Shown piece after piece: positions 42,276-51,488 of a stretch of 64,000 nt of DNA. This DNA comes from Leifsonia sp. Root112D2 (GTDB lineage: Bacteria > Actinomycetota > Actinomycetes > Actinomycetales > Microbacteriaceae): assembly GCF_001424905.1 (NCBI RefSeq), contig NZ_LMCU01000001.1:611150-675149 (forward strand), written 5' to 3'. Positions within the stretch are counted from its first letter, which is position 1. Every line of letters starts with the position of its first letter. Below the pieces are notes generated by a model that searched no databases, was not told the origin of the DNA, and saw nothing but the letters and a program-made list of their open reading frames with translations. The position numbers were made by a program, and so were the translations under genes.

Positions 42276-42611
42276 TTACGACTGCCCGAGCTGGTCGTCG
42301 AGGTTGAATACTTCGTCGAGATACTGGAAGGCCTGGTCGACGGGAACGTCGAGGTCGACGAAATGGTCGGCCATCGATGCCTGCCAGCGAGCGTTAACCT
42401 CGGTCGCTGCCATGCCGTCGAGGTTCGCTTGCAGGTCTTCGGCCTCGAAGTAGCCGATGAGCAGGCCGTCCTCGCGCATGAAGATCGAGTAGTTGTGCCA
42501 GCCGGTCTCTTGAAGTGCCTTGAGCATGTCTGGCCAGACCGCAGCGTGCGCGGCCCGGTAGGCAGCGAAATGCCCGGGCTTCACCTGAAGCTGGAAGCAG
42601 AAGTGTCTCAT
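42276..42611 (-). CDS. L-rhamnose mutarotase (RhaM/YiiL family)
   Basis: 111 residues from ATG 42611, overlapping the isomerase stop by 4 bp (ATGA). FCFQLQVKPGHFAAYRAAHAAVWPDMLKAL and GWHNYSIFMREDGLLIGYFEAED are the conserved EthD-like dimer core of RhaM; the ends of the family (FQYLDEVFNLD) are present. It interconverts alpha- and beta-anomers of L-rhamnose or a related deoxy sugar. Downstream sequence is IS remnant, so the rest of the operon was lost on this side. Confidence 0.85.
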   Translation of the reverse strand: MRHFCFQLQVKPGHFAAYRAAHAAVWPDMLKALQETGWHNYSIFMREDGLLIGYFEAEDLQANLDGMAATEVNARWQASMADHFVDLDVPVDQAFQYLDEVFNLDDQLGQS

Positions 42612-44056
42612 CGCCATTGGTCCAGCCGATTCATGTCGACGTGGCGGTGTTCGATTCCGAGCAGGGACGCAGCTGCGCGGATGTCGGCGGCCCGATGCCC
42701 GACGCAGAGGGCCCAGTGATGGCCGATTCCGGTCTGGGACCATTCGTCGACCCACTCGCCGGGATCGCCCCCGAAGCCAACGCGGGATGTCGTGTTGCCG
42801 ATCGCCAGCAGTGGGCCGGGGGTCACGACACCCTCACTCGTGATGAACACGAAGCTGCCATCGCGGTCCTGTCCGATGCCGAAGGTGGTGACCGGGCCCC
42901 GTTTCACGTCGAACTCGACCGAGACGCCGTAACCGCGCTTGCCGTGATAAACGCCGAGGCCGCGCAGCAGCGGGTCGCGTTCGGAAACGGCGAGGTGAGC
43001 TGGTCCGTCGTGGCCCATCTCTACGACGTTGTCGTTGAAGTTGAGGGCCTGGATCTCGGTAAATGATCCACCGGCGCCGATGGTGTGCGCGGCGAGCAGG
43101 GCAAGGCTGGTGCGGAGCTCGTATTCACCGACGAACGGGATTCCCTGGGCGGTGAGGAGTGAAGCTCCGAGGATCATGCCGGCGCCGAGGCGTTCGTGCA
43201 GTTCCCCGCCGAGTCCGCGGTGGTAGTACGCGGCAGAGTCGAGGTCGAAGTCATCCACCATCCGGTCAAGGCCAACCGAAACGCGGGCGCCCCAGGTGAA
43301 GTCTTCCTCCTTGACGGACGGGTCGATGGTGAATACTGACCGGGCCAGGGCGACGCGCTCGGCAACCTGGGCATCGGTGACTTTGTCCACCCGAACGCGG
43401 AGGTCATCGAACTCGAGAACTTCGACGTGGGAACCGAACTGGGTCGAGACGAGAGTCAGGTCGGTGGAGACATCCAGCATCCCCGGATACACGTGACCCA
43501 TCAGGCCGTGGCGGGCGTTTCGCAGAGTCGCGCGGACTCCGGCTGCGTGCACCCACTGGGTGATCCGGGTCCACGCTGATTCCTGTTTCAGGTGGCCCGA
43601 GACGGAACGGAACGGGATCCCGGCTCGCTTGAACACGTTCGCAACCTCCGGCACCGGGCACTGCCCGCAGTATGCGAGCCATTTGCCGGTATCGAAGTTG
43701 GCGTGATCCATCGCCTCGGTCGGCTGCAGGTCGATGACCAGCACCGGGGTTTTGGTGCGCTGCGCGATGGGCAACACCATCGAGGATGTCAGGTAGGTGG
43801 TGAGAAAGATGACGATGAGATCGCAATCTGCGACCCGCAGCTTCTCTGCTGCGATGTTGGCCTCCTGCGCATCGGAGACGAAGCCGGCGTCGATTACCTC
43901 GGCGTCGAGGGCATTGAACCGGGAGGTGACATAACGGCTCGACTCCTGCAACTGCGGGAGGAGCTCAGGAAACTGAGGCCAGTAGGCAGCTAGCCCTCCG
44001 GCAACAAGGCCGATCCGGGTCTGGCGGCGCCGCTTCTGCGGAAGCAACTGGTCGAC
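42608..44056 (-). CDS. L-fucose/L-arabinose isomerase family protein, 5' end cut by IS3
   Basis: About 480 codons up to the IS3 edge at 44057. RIGLVAGGLAAYWPQFPELL at the N-terminus and CDLIVIFLTTYLTSS, the second-domain VEVLEFDDLR, and C-terminal GASLLTAQGIPFVGEYELRTSLAL, FNDNVVEMGHDGPAHLAVSE with the catalytic Glu/metal residues all fit. It converts an aldose (L-rhamnose or L-fucose type) to the ketose. Little or none of the mature protein is missing, but the natural start and promoter are gone; TTG 44047 is the nearest internal start. Coupled to RhaM. Confidence 0.8.
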   Translation of the reverse strand, partial: VDQLLPQKRRRQTRIGLVAGGLAAYWPQFPELLPQLQESSRYVTSRFNALDAEVIDAGFVSDAQEANIAAEKLRVADCDLIVIFLTTYLTSSMVLPIAQRTKTPVLVIDLQPTEAMDHANFDTGKWLAYCGQCPVPEVANVFKRAGIPFRSVSGHLKQESAWTRITQWVHAAGVRATLRNARHGLMGHVYPGMLDVSTDLTLVSTQFGSHVEVLEFDDLRVRVDKVTDAQVAERVALARSVFTIDPSVKEEDFTWGARVSVGLDRMVDDFDLDSAAYYHRGLGGELHERLGAGMILGASLLTAQGIPFVGEYELRTSLALLAAHTIGAGGSFTEIQALNFNDNVVEMGHDGPAHLAVSERDPLLRGLGVYHGKRGYGVSVEFDVKRGPVTTFGIGQDRDGSFVFITSEGVVTPGPLLAIGNTTSRVGFGGDPGEWVDEWSQTGIGHHWALCVGHRAADIRAAASLLGIEHRHVDMNRLDQWR

Positions 44057-44104
44057 TGAATCGGCCTGGGTTTCGTTCCGTTCTTCAAGTAAGGATGGAA
44101 CACG

Positions 44105-44419
44105 ATGAACAGAAGATATTCGCCGGAGATGCGTGAGCGTGCGCTGCGGATGCTCGCGGAGTCTCGGGGCGATCACCCGAATCTGATGAGCGCGATTCGC
44201 CACGTGGCTGGCCTGCTGGGGATGAGTCCGGAGACGTTGCGGCTGTGGCAGCGGCGCTACGAGGTTGATGCCGGTGTGAAGCCCGGGGTCACGACCGAAG
44301 CCGTTGCGGAGATCAAGCGTCTCCAGCGAGAAAACGCTGAGCTGCGGAAGGCCAACGAGATTTTGAAGGCCGCGAGCATATTTTTCGCGAAGGAGCTCGA
44401 CCGCCCCTCGACGAGATGA
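44105..44419 (+). CDS. IS3-family transposase OrfA
   Basis: 104 residues. HTH region RRYSPEMRERALRMLAE and HVAGLLGMSPETLRLWQRRYEVD, then a leucine zipper EIKRLQRENAELRKANEILKAAS and the standard IFFAKELDRPS end. AAGGATGG lies upstream of the ATG. Overlaps orfB by 4 bp, orfB being in the -1 frame. Confidence 0.95.
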   Translation: MNRRYSPEMRERALRMLAESRGDHPNLMSAIRHVAGLLGMSPETLRLWQRRYEVDAGVKPGVTTEAVAEIKRLQRENAELRKANEILKAASIFFAKELDRPSTR

Positions 44420-45342
44420 TCCGGTTCATCACTGAGCACCGGGATCGTTTCGGGGTCGAGCTCATCTGCCAGGTCCTTCGCCCGGCAGTGAGAGGATTCC
44501 TGACCTCACGCGGCTATCGTGCTGCTGCGGGCAGGACGCCGTCCGCGCGGCAGCTGCGTGACGATCTCCTGGTGCCAGAGATCGCTCGCCTTCATGCGGA
44601 GAACTACGGCGTCTATGGGCGCCGGAAGATGCATGCCTTGATGCGCAGGCAAGGATGGGTGATCGGCCGAGACCAGGTCGAGCGACTCATGCGAGAAGCC
44701 GGTGTTCGCGGGGTGCGCAAGTCGAAGAAGGTGTTCACGACGAAGTCCGACCCAGCGCTGCAGCGGCCGCAGGACCTCGTCAACCGCCGCTTCACCGCCG
44801 AGGGTCCGCGGCGGCTCTGGGTCTGCGACGTGACCTATGTCGCGACGTGGTCAGGGGTTGCGTATGTCGCGTTCGTCACTGATGTCTACTCGCGCCGCAT
44901 CGTGGGTTGGAACGTCGCAGCGACCCTGCGGGCAGAGATCCTGCCGCTGCAAGCGCTCGATATGGCCGCCTGGGACGCCGGCGGCGACCTGACCGGCCTC
45001 ACCCATCACTCGGACCACGGATCGAACTACATGGCGATGGTCTACACCGACCGGATCGTCGAACTCGGAGCGGTGCCCTCCACGGGAACCGTCGGCGACT
45101 CATACGATAACGCCCTCGCTGAGGCGATCAACAACCTTTACAAGACGGAGTTGATCCGCCAGCAGGGTCCGTGGCGCACAGTCGAACAGGTCGAGCTCGC
45201 CACCCTCGAATACGTGTGGTGGTGGAACAATCAGCGCCTTCACGGCGAACTCGACATGCGCACCCCGCTCGAAGTCGAGCAGGCGTACTACGCTGACCTC
45301 GAACCAGCCCAACCGGATCTTGCCGGACCAGGCTCCCAATAG
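44416..45342 (+). CDS. IS3-family transposase OrfB (DDE integrase core)
   Basis: 308 residues. N-terminal ITEHRDRFGVELICQVL, NYGVYGRRKMHALMRR, and the rve core with catalytic Asp in LWVCDVTYVAT, Asp in THHSDHGSNY and Glu in ALAEAINNLYKTEL. Full length. Probably made by coupling or -1 frameshifting from orfA. Confidence 0.95.
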   Translation: MIRFITEHRDRFGVELICQVLRPAVRGFLTSRGYRAAAGRTPSARQLRDDLLVPEIARLHAENYGVYGRRKMHALMRRQGWVIGRDQVERLMREAGVRGVRKSKKVFTTKSDPALQRPQDLVNRRFTAEGPRRLWVCDVTYVATWSGVAYVAFVTDVYSRRIVGWNVAATLRAEILPLQALDMAAWDAGGDLTGLTHHSDHGSNYMAMVYTDRIVELGAVPSTGTVGDSYDNALAEAINNLYKTELIRQQGPWRTVEQVELATLEYVWWWNNQRLHGELDMRTPLEVEQAYYADLEPAQPDLAGPGSQ

Positions 45343-45364
45343 GAACGAAACCCAGGCCGATTCA

Positions 45365-45721
45365 GCCGTGTGGCAGATCGGTGGTTGTACCGGCCCCACC
45401 TCGGGATCCGACCAGCGCGACGTCACCGGCCAGAAGGTCGTTACCGCGTGCGCGGGGGCTTTGGATCCACCACAGGCACGTTGCCCGACAGTTGATCGTC
45501 AGCCTAAAACTCAAGACATAACCTCCAAGTCCTGGCCACCACGAAAATTCGCGCGAAGTAGTCCGACGAAAGCGGCGGTGATGTACGGATCGCGCAGGGC
45601 CACTTCGGCTGTGAGTCGATCACCGCCTTCGCGATCGCCACCGGCCGTTTCGCCCAAGCCAGCCCAGCAAGTTTCTCGCGGGAAACAACAGCCTCCTTGG
45701 TCGCCACCGTGGGCTGGCGGC
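45365..45721. other. 357-bp region without an intact gene
   Basis: Between the IS3 element and the lipoprotein gene. On the minus strand a short stretch ending LRDPYITAAFVGLLRANFRG...DLEVMS-stop (about 45630-45520) reads like the C-terminus of a lost gene, possibly from the rhamnose-type operon; I cannot assign it. Nothing else is recognised. Confidence 0.4.
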
Positions 45722-47398
45722 TCACCGGCGGTACATCGGTTCCGTGTCGTGGTAGACCGAGTCCTGTTGGTGGTTTGGCAGAATGACGATCCGAGCCTTG
45801 GACGTGATGTGTGCCGAGGTGAAGTCCGGGTTGCATGTGGGCCAGCCCTTCTGCTTCACCTCCACTGCGACACAGTTCCAGGCAACTCCGGCCGGGAAGT
45901 ATTCGATAAGCATGGTGCCCGCCATATCGCATGTCTTGTTGGAGTCTGGTTCCACGCAAATGTCATAGCCGGTCGTACCCAGTGCATCTGGCTTAAACGT
46001 GTCAGCAACGAACGCCCCTTGATGCTGCGCTACAAGTTCCGCCGCGCTAAAGCAGTTGTTAGGGTCGGACTTCGTGCACCAAGTGCCGGAGAGAGCCGCG
46101 GGGAAGCCGGCTGGAGCCGTGACGACTGGTGGAGCGGTCGCCGGTGACGCAATGGTGGTGGGCGCTGTTACGTAGATCGTGTAGCCGCTGGGATTGAGCG
46201 CAGTGTCTGCCGCAGCACCGAAGCCGTTCATGGCCGTGCGGACGCCGCTGACGAGCCAGCTGATGCCGCTGGCAATCGTGGTCCCGATGAAACCTAGTCC
46301 GGCCTTGCCGATCGCCTTTTCCATGCATCCGAGCGTTGTGCCCACGGCGTCATCGAAGTAGGTGGTCGCCTGGCGTGCGGTCTCGACCTTCGCGGTCATC
46401 ATGCTGCTGTAGCCGGAGAGACACGACTCCCAGTCGAACAGAGACTCGAGCGCCCCCTTCTTCATCCCGCCCTTGCCCATGCGGCCGAGTACCTCCCCGA
46501 GGGTGTCGACCGCGTACTGCGCCGCTGTGACGAGGTACCCGGGAACCGATGGTTGAACCCGCACTCCCGACTGACCCGATCCGGTGATCTTGTACTGCAC
46601 GGTCTCACCGGGTCCGACCAGCGTGACCGTGTTCCCTGCAAGGGATGGGCGTTCCTTGATGATGTTCGAGACGATCGCGATGAGATCGTTCGCTCCCGAC
46701 TCCTGCGGAGTGATGCCGGGCGAGCTCTCTGCGCCAACGAAGTAGCCGCGCGCGTTCGTCACCTTCAATTGCGGCGCCCCGGAGCCGTCGAGACCGAGGC
46801 ACCAGTAGACACGACTGCCGCTATCCGAGGTGACCTTATATCCCTTCTGTTTCGCCTTCGCCTCGTCGGTGCAGCTTGGCGCCTTCCCCGTGCCTGCGTA
46901 AAACTTGTCCATCCGGGCACGTGCCTTGTCGAGCACGTCGTTCCACCACATCGTGAACCAGGTCGAGAAGTGGGTTGTCGTCACGACAGCGATGTTTCCT
47001 TCAACGATTACACCGTCTGCTGCCGTTAACGTTGTGCCGTCCTCGGTGGAGGTCACCAGCGGGGCGGGCTCTCCCTTTGCGAAGTCGTGCTTGAACCCCA
47101 GGGTCGCAGGGCCAACCAGTTTTGCTTCGCCAGAGAGCGCGATCTTCCAGCCCTCGACGCCCGCACTGTCGGTGACGGATAACGCGGTCAAGGTTCCGCT
47201 CCCGGCGATGGACGCCGCCGGTATGTCGACAGTCAGCCGGTTGCCTTCAGTCGCGAGCTTCACCTCTTGACCGGAGTGCACGGCCACGCTCGCGGTGCCT
47301 GTGTCGGCGTGCTCTTGGGCGCACCCGCTCACCAGCGCGCACAACAGCACAATGACGGTTGCGGCCGCCGCAATTCGAGAGCCATTCGGGTTGACCAT
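45722..47398 (-). CDS. large lipoprotein of unknown function
   Basis: About 558 residues from the Met-Val-Asn at 47398. Signal peptide with lipobox LVSGC (Cys near residue 27), so lipid-anchored outside the membrane. Residues 35-140 look like a beta-rich ZU5-like or immunoglobulin-like region (TLTALSVTDSAGVEGWKIALSGEAKLVGPATL-type). The middle is helical with a CLSGYSSMMTAK segment; the last ~120 residues after an Ala/Thr/Pro linker hold six Cys (GTWCTKSDPNNCFSA, YDICVEPDSNKTCDMAG, WNCVAV) that could form disulfides. No family recognised. Confidence 0.7.
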   Translation of the reverse strand: MVNPNGSRIAAAATVIVLLCALVSGCAQEHADTGTASVAVHSGQEVKLATEGNRLTVDIPAASIAGSGTLTALSVTDSAGVEGWKIALSGEAKLVGPATLGFKHDFAKGEPAPLVTSTEDGTTLTAADGVIVEGNIAVVTTTHFSTWFTMWWNDVLDKARARMDKFYAGTGKAPSCTDEAKAKQKGYKVTSDSGSRVYWCLGLDGSGAPQLKVTNARGYFVGAESSPGITPQESGANDLIAIVSNIIKERPSLAGNTVTLVGPGETVQYKITGSGQSGVRVQPSVPGYLVTAAQYAVDTLGEVLGRMGKGGMKKGALESLFDWESCLSGYSSMMTAKVETARQATTYFDDAVGTTLGCMEKAIGKAGLGFIGTTIASGISWLVSGVRTAMNGFGAAADTALNPSGYTIYVTAPTTIASPATAPPVVTAPAGFPAALSGTWCTKSDPNNCFSAAELVAQHQGAFVADTFKPDALGTTGYDICVEPDSNKTCDMAGTMLIEYFPAGVAWNCVAVEVKQKGWPTCNPDFTSAHITSKARIVILPNHQQDSVYHDTEPMYRR

Positions 47399-47710
47399 TG
47401 CACAATTGTGGCGCACTGCGCCGAGATCGACGGTACGACCCGATGGACCTGCCCCTCAAATTGGCCGTCCTGCCGATCAATGGGTCTGTTCTGTTAACGG
47501 TCGTTCCGGCTGTATTCATCTATTGGGTTGCACGGCCGGCTGGCGGTCTTGGAAGTTCATGGGGACCGCGTTCAACGCGGGTCGCGTAGCGCTGTTGCCA
47601 GACGATGACCCCATTTTGGGGGCGCTCACAATGGTTCCCCAGAAAGCGCCGCAATCGCTAAGCTAAACCATCCTGCTCGCCAGGCCCATCCCGTCTCAGA
47701 GGACCATTCA
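47399..47710. other. 312-bp divergent intergenic region
   Basis: Carries the presumed promoters of the lipoprotein (leftward) and DUF4190 (rightward) genes. A 48-codon open frame at 47443-47589 (plus) with one hydrophobic stretch (VLLTVVPAVFIYWV) might be a small membrane peptide or the stub of a broken methyltransferase-like gene; no ribosome site supports it. Confidence 0.35.
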
Positions 47711-48649
47711 GTGACCGCACCCGAGAAAACCGTCGCTGTGGAGCCTGCAACGGCTCCACGATCCGCATCTCGCCTCCTGGCGACTCAAATCAGTACCGGA
47801 ATCGCAGTGGTACTCGCACCGGCAGGCTATTTCGCCATCTTCAGGTCTCAGGAACTGTTTCACCTCGGCGGCAGCGGGTTGATGCTGGCTGCGTTTTGGA
47901 TTGCCGCGCTCTTGCTGATCGCAGGCTGGGTAATCGCGGCAGTCGCCCGGCCCGTGAAAATTCGCGCTCTTGCTTTCCTTGTTGGCGCGATAGTCGTCGC
48001 GCTGCCCCTGTACACATTCGTCGCTGACATGATCGACTTTCGGCCAGCGCTGTTCTTCGTCAGCGTGATTGCACAAGCATTGGCACTGTCTGGATGGCTC
48101 ATCGTCCGACAGCGCCCGGGGCGCGCCTTCGCTGCCCTCCCGATCCTCATCCTTTCGGCCGGAGCCGCGCTCAGCCCACGGGTTGACGTTGGATGGGCCA
48201 TCCTTGTCCTTGTTCCGTCCGTGGCTGCTTGGGTCGCGTTTCTTATCGGCCGAGGTGATGGCGCTGCCGAGAGGCGCGCGGCGGCGATGACGGCCGCGCA
48301 AGCCTCGCGAGTCGAAGTCAACGCACAGGCGATCCGAGACTGGCAGGCCGCCTACGAGCTGGCTAATCCCGGACAGCCAATCCCCGTCATACAGCCCAAC
48401 TTCCTGCCGAGCGCCACTGCGCCGCTGCAGACTGACCGCACGAACACGCTCGCCGTGCTCGCGTTCATTTTTGGCATCTTCGGTGGCTACCTCGCGATCG
48501 TCTTCGGTCACATCGCCAAATCTCAAATCAAGCGCACAGGTGAGCGAGGATCCGGCCTTTCCACCGCCGGTCTCGTTCTCGGGTATGCGTGGGTGGTTGG
48601 GACTGTCGTGTTCTGGGCCGTGTTTGCGATTCTTGTGTCGACGCACTGA
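47711..48649 (+). CDS. multi-pass membrane protein with C-terminal DUF4190 domain
   Basis: 312 residues from GTG 47711. Four to five membrane segments in the first 170 residues, a soluble Ala/Gln-rich stretch (about 180-245), then the two-segment DUF4190 domain: TNTLAVLAFIFGIFGG-like, IVFGHIAKSQIKRTGERGSG and LSTAGLVLGYAWV. DUF4190 has no known activity; it is common in actinobacterial membrane proteins. Confidence 0.75.
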   Translation: MTAPEKTVAVEPATAPRSASRLLATQISTGIAVVLAPAGYFAIFRSQELFHLGGSGLMLAAFWIAALLLIAGWVIAAVARPVKIRALAFLVGAIVVALPLYTFVADMIDFRPALFFVSVIAQALALSGWLIVRQRPGRAFAALPILILSAGAALSPRVDVGWAILVLVPSVAAWVAFLIGRGDGAAERRAAAMTAAQASRVEVNAQAIRDWQAAYELANPGQPIPVIQPNFLPSATAPLQTDRTNTLAVLAFIFGIFGGYLAIVFGHIAKSQIKRTGERGSGLSTAGLVLGYAWVVGTVVFWAVFAILVSTH

Positions 48650-48848
48650 CCCGTGCGCCTCGACGCTGTCTGCGACGATACTGACCGGGCCGTCGACTGT
48701 TCACTTTTCATGGCTCGCAACGGTCCAGTTTTCAAGCGTTAGCGACACCTGTGGGCCTCGAACTGGGGTGAAGTTGGGCGGCTAGGCATCCCATAGGCTT
48801 CGGTTGGCGCGTTTCTCGCTGCTTCCAACATCCCGACGAGGAGTCCCT

Positions 48849-49199
48849 GTGATCTCGGTCTACCAGTTAGCGATTTTGCTGTTTATCGTCCTAGCTGTCG
48901 CCCTACCGATAGTTTTCGTCGTTCGAGCTTCGCGCCGACGAGGTCGGGCGATCGAGAGTGGTGAGCTTGTGCTGCAGGACAAGACCAGCGTGCTGTCAAT
49001 CGTGGCGTTCGTTATCGTCTTCTTCGGAGCGATCCCCGGGATCATTCTTGGGCATGTGGCACTCTCTCAGCTAAAAAAGACAAACGAGAAGGGCTGGGGT
49101 CTTGCGGTAGCGGCACTATGGATCGGATACGCCGCACTTGGATTGACCGTCGCGCTCGTCACCGCAGGATTCATAGCGGCACTGAGCCAGCACTCTTAG
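48849..49199 (+). CDS. small DUF4190 membrane protein
   Basis: 116 residues from GTG 48849, with GAGGAG 6 bp upstream; the earlier in-frame start has no site. N-terminal membrane anchor (YQLAILLFIVLAVALPIVFVV), basic loop, then DUF4190: SVLSIVAFVIVFFGAIPG, ILGHVALSQLKKTNEKG and GLAVAALWIGYAAL. The same domain as at the end of the preceding gene; the pair may be functionally linked. Confidence 0.7.
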   Translation: MISVYQLAILLFIVLAVALPIVFVVRASRRRGRAIESGELVLQDKTSVLSIVAFVIVFFGAIPGIILGHVALSQLKKTNEKGWGLAVAALWIGYAALGLTVALVTAGFIAALSQHS

Positions 49200-49372
49200 A
49201 GGATTCCCGCGGCACCCGCGCCCATTCACGGGAGAACAATTCGCGACCTGCTCGGAGCGACAAGTTATTTGGCAATCCGCTGAATCAAGGATTCAAGGCG
49301 ACAACTTAGGTGGTCGTTCCAAGCGCGCCAATGCTCGGATCGACGGGCCTGCAGGACGATGCTTCGCGCCGT

Positions 49373-50668
49373 TCAGGCTTCGCGAAGCGTTTCGAGACCA
49401 GCAGCGAACGAGTCTTCGAACCGAGCGAGTCGTGACGGGGGCACCTCGTTGCTGACGGCGACCTCTCGCCACCGACTGATCGCGTCGGCGACGTGCTCGA
49501 GTGCTGCCCGGGCCTCGGCTGCGGAGAGCCGGCAGGACCGGGCGAGCTACATGAGGCCCTCTGTTTCGTCGGCGTGGGTATCGGCGCCGGCGATCGTGGT
49601 CTGGCGCATGTCGGCGTCCGGGTTTGGGTTCACGTCGAACGCGGGACTGAACTTCCATCCTCCGCGGCCGCGGAGGAACCCGTGGTTGCGGAGGTGGTCG
49701 TCGGTGTTGTTCAGCCCGACGCTGACGGCGACGCGGCGAAACAGCTGGTGTGCGTCCTCGCGCGGCTGCGCACTCACCTCGGCGAGACGATCGGCGATGT
49801 CGGCATAGTCGGCTGTGTCTCCATCGCGATGCCCGAGCAGGGTCATCGCGCTCATGTAGCCGATGCGGTTTGCTGTGCCAGCTGCCGCACCAGGAGAAGT
49901 CACAGCGCGATCGAATCGGTGGAGGAGAAGCAGGTGCCGGTCATCGATGGGTGTCAGGCGGTGCGTCGGCACAAGCACCCCAGCTGAAGCTGCGAGGTCC
50001 AGTGCGGTCGCCTCCCAAGCCATGACATCCCATTCGTCCTCGTGGTGCGGGAACTTCGCGATGAGCTGGCTGGCGTCCGTCGTCGTCGAGCACGACCGCT
50101 TTCGGTCGGGCCCCGCCGAGTGAGCCGGTTCCTGCGGCCAGGAGGGCCTTCACTGCTTCGTAGCTGCCATCGCTGGTATCTCTGGCTGTGCAGTGTCGGC
50201 GGCATGGAGGAGTTCGGGAAGATGGATCAGTCGAGGCACGGCGTGGTCTGGATCCAGGAACACAGCAGCTGGATCAGCGTCAGCGCGGAACCGGAGCGCG
50301 CCCTGGCGGGTGATGTCCCCGACGCCAGTCAGGAAGTCCACATCATCGAGCTCGCGGGCCCGACGCGACTCCTGGCGTGCAAGGCCTCGTTCCCGCTTCT
50401 TGATAAGGTTGCGCCCCCAGCGGTCCGGCGCGGAATCCGCGAACCCCCCGGGTAGCCCCGGCGTGTGCTGGGTGCCGGAGACCAGACGCAGAGCCGGGTC
50501 GATCTCGTACGCGGCCGGGTGAGCGAGGTAGGACCGGTCGTACTGGAAGGTCGTGGCAGTGAGCCGGCCGCGGGTGCGATGGAACTGCGCGCGACCAGCA
50601 AGCACGGTCGCTTCCTCGAGGTCGACGTGGACCTCGAGAGCGTCATACCGAACCTCGTGCTGTGTCAT
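49373..50668 (-). pseudogene. HipA-type serine/threonine kinase toxin, multiply broken
   Basis: N-terminal part 50668-50190 is intact HipA (LVSGTQHTPGLPGGFADSAPDRWGRNLI). Reading then leaves frame near 50185-50195: the family-like continuation (RDTSDGSYEAVKALLAAGTG, SLGGARPKA) is in another frame. A 4-bp CCAG duplication near 50080 shifts frame again before LIAKFPHHEDEWDVMAWEA. The kinase core follows (HLLLLHRFDR, VSVGLNNTDDHLRNHGFL with catalytic Asp, FSPAFDVNPNP). TAG at 49547 replaces an expected codon, after which LARSCRLSAAEARA...LETLREA continues to the real stop at 49373. Three lesions: a clear pseudogene. Confidence 0.88.
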
Positions 50669-50961
50669 CGGACACGCTGCCGGTTGAGCAGGTCCGCGCG
50701 GGCGCGGCCGAGATCGGTGTCCAGCGGGTCCAACGCTTTAGTGACCGTCTCGAGGAGCCCAAGCGCGCGGGCCACACGCAGGACCACATGGAAGCTCACG
50801 GTCGGATCACCGTGCTCGAGCTTGCGAAGAGTGTCTCTTGTAATGTCGGCACGCTCTGCGACCTGGGCGGCGGTGAGCCCGAGGATTTTCCGCCAACCGG
50901 CGAAGTCCTTCCCGATCTCGCGGGCGGATCGGAGGATCGCCGCAGGCAGTTCTGCCACCAT
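50665..50961 (-). CDS. HipB-type antitoxin (XRE helix-turn-helix)
   Basis: 98 residues from ATG 50961, preceded by CGGAGG; the frame extends upstream without a site. XRE HTH: FAGWRKILGLTAAQVAERADITRDTLRKLEHGD. Overlaps the hipA start by 4 bp, as in intact hipBA operons. It is uninterrupted although its partner toxin is dead, which is tolerable since an antitoxin alone is harmless. Confidence 0.82.
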   Translation of the reverse strand: MVAELPAAILRSAREIGKDFAGWRKILGLTAAQVAERADITRDTLRKLEHGDPTVSFHVVLRVARALGLLETVTKALDPLDTDLGRARADLLNRQRVR

Positions 50962-51034
50962 GGGGCACCTCCGAGGGTAAATTAGTGAAGATCCTGTCCG
51001 CCAGTATGGCATATAACGGATGATATGGCCGTCA

Positions 51035-51163
51035 TTACGCGGATGGCTTGCCACGGAGTTCCGCCCGAGCTCGACGAGCAGTGTCGCCGGGGATGTTCCT
51101 GAGCACGGTGGCGCCGGGGTAGACGTATGGGTCGACGAACGGCTCGCCGCTCTCGAGCGTCAC
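51035..51163 (-). pseudogene. possible Fic/Doc-type protein remnant
   Basis: 42 codons from GTG 51163: VDPYVYPGATVLRN resembles the N-terminal entry of Fic-domain proteins (DPYxYPGTxVLRN). The rest of the fold, including the HPFxxGNGR motif, is absent. Short similarity only; it could be chance. Confidence 0.3.
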
Positions 51164-51290
51164 GCCCCCTTCGCCTTGGCGCAGGCCAGACGGACCGGCG
51201 CGGCACAGCGCTTACGTCGCGATGTATTCCTGGCGAACGGCGCCATGCGTGGCGTTCTCGACGTACCCGAAGTCCTGATCGGAGTTCAGA

Positions 51291-51488
51291 CTACGGCATC
51301 GTTGGAGCGTCAATCTGGCCGGGCTCGAAGCGGCGAGAGATGATCCGCTCAATGGTGGAGGGTTGACGGCGAACGGCGATCAGGGTGCGGAGCGCAAGAT
51401 CAACAGTCTCGCGATTCGAGGAGGTCCCGGTCAGCTGTTTGGCTTGCTTGGGTTGGTCTTGGTCGACGTCGATTGATTTGATAGCCAT
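51291..51488 (-). CDS. VapB-type antitoxin, C-terminus frameshifted
   Basis: 65 residues: MAIKSIDVDQDQ, GTSSNRETVDLALRTLIAVRR, IERIISRRFEPGQIDAPTM. Matches the VapB2-like antitoxin family (RHH-like N-terminus, helical tail). A TAG ends it early; in another frame the next 23 codons (DQDFGYVENATHG...EYIAT, stop 51212) continue as in longer relatives. No VapC toxin gene is recognisable beside it, so the locus is a remnant. A TATATAAGTGATTACATAAG promoter/operator-like AT-rich stretch lies just upstream (51503-51523). Confidence 0.65.
   Translation of the reverse strand: MAIKSIDVDQDQPKQAKQLTGTSSNRETVDLALRTLIAVRRQPSTIERIISRRFEPGQIDAPTMP

Larger units (their letters stand above)
44057..45364 (+). 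mobile_element. IS3-family insertion sequence (intact)
   Basis: 1308 bp with 23-bp near-perfect terminal inverted repeats (TGAATCGGCCTGGGTTTCGT... and its complement ending 45364). Contains overlapping orfA and orfB, both uninterrupted. Immediately flanking bases (GAC left, GCC right) are not a clear direct repeat, so a deletion may have followed insertion. Confidence 0.92.

Noticed and set aside
44054..45367. Target-site duplication of the IS3 element
   Set aside because: The 3-5 bases on each side (TCGAC and GCCGT) do not match, so I do not annotate a duplication.
49359..50153. Plus-strand open frames over the hipA region
   Set aside because: They are antisense to the recognisable (broken) hipA and show no family features.
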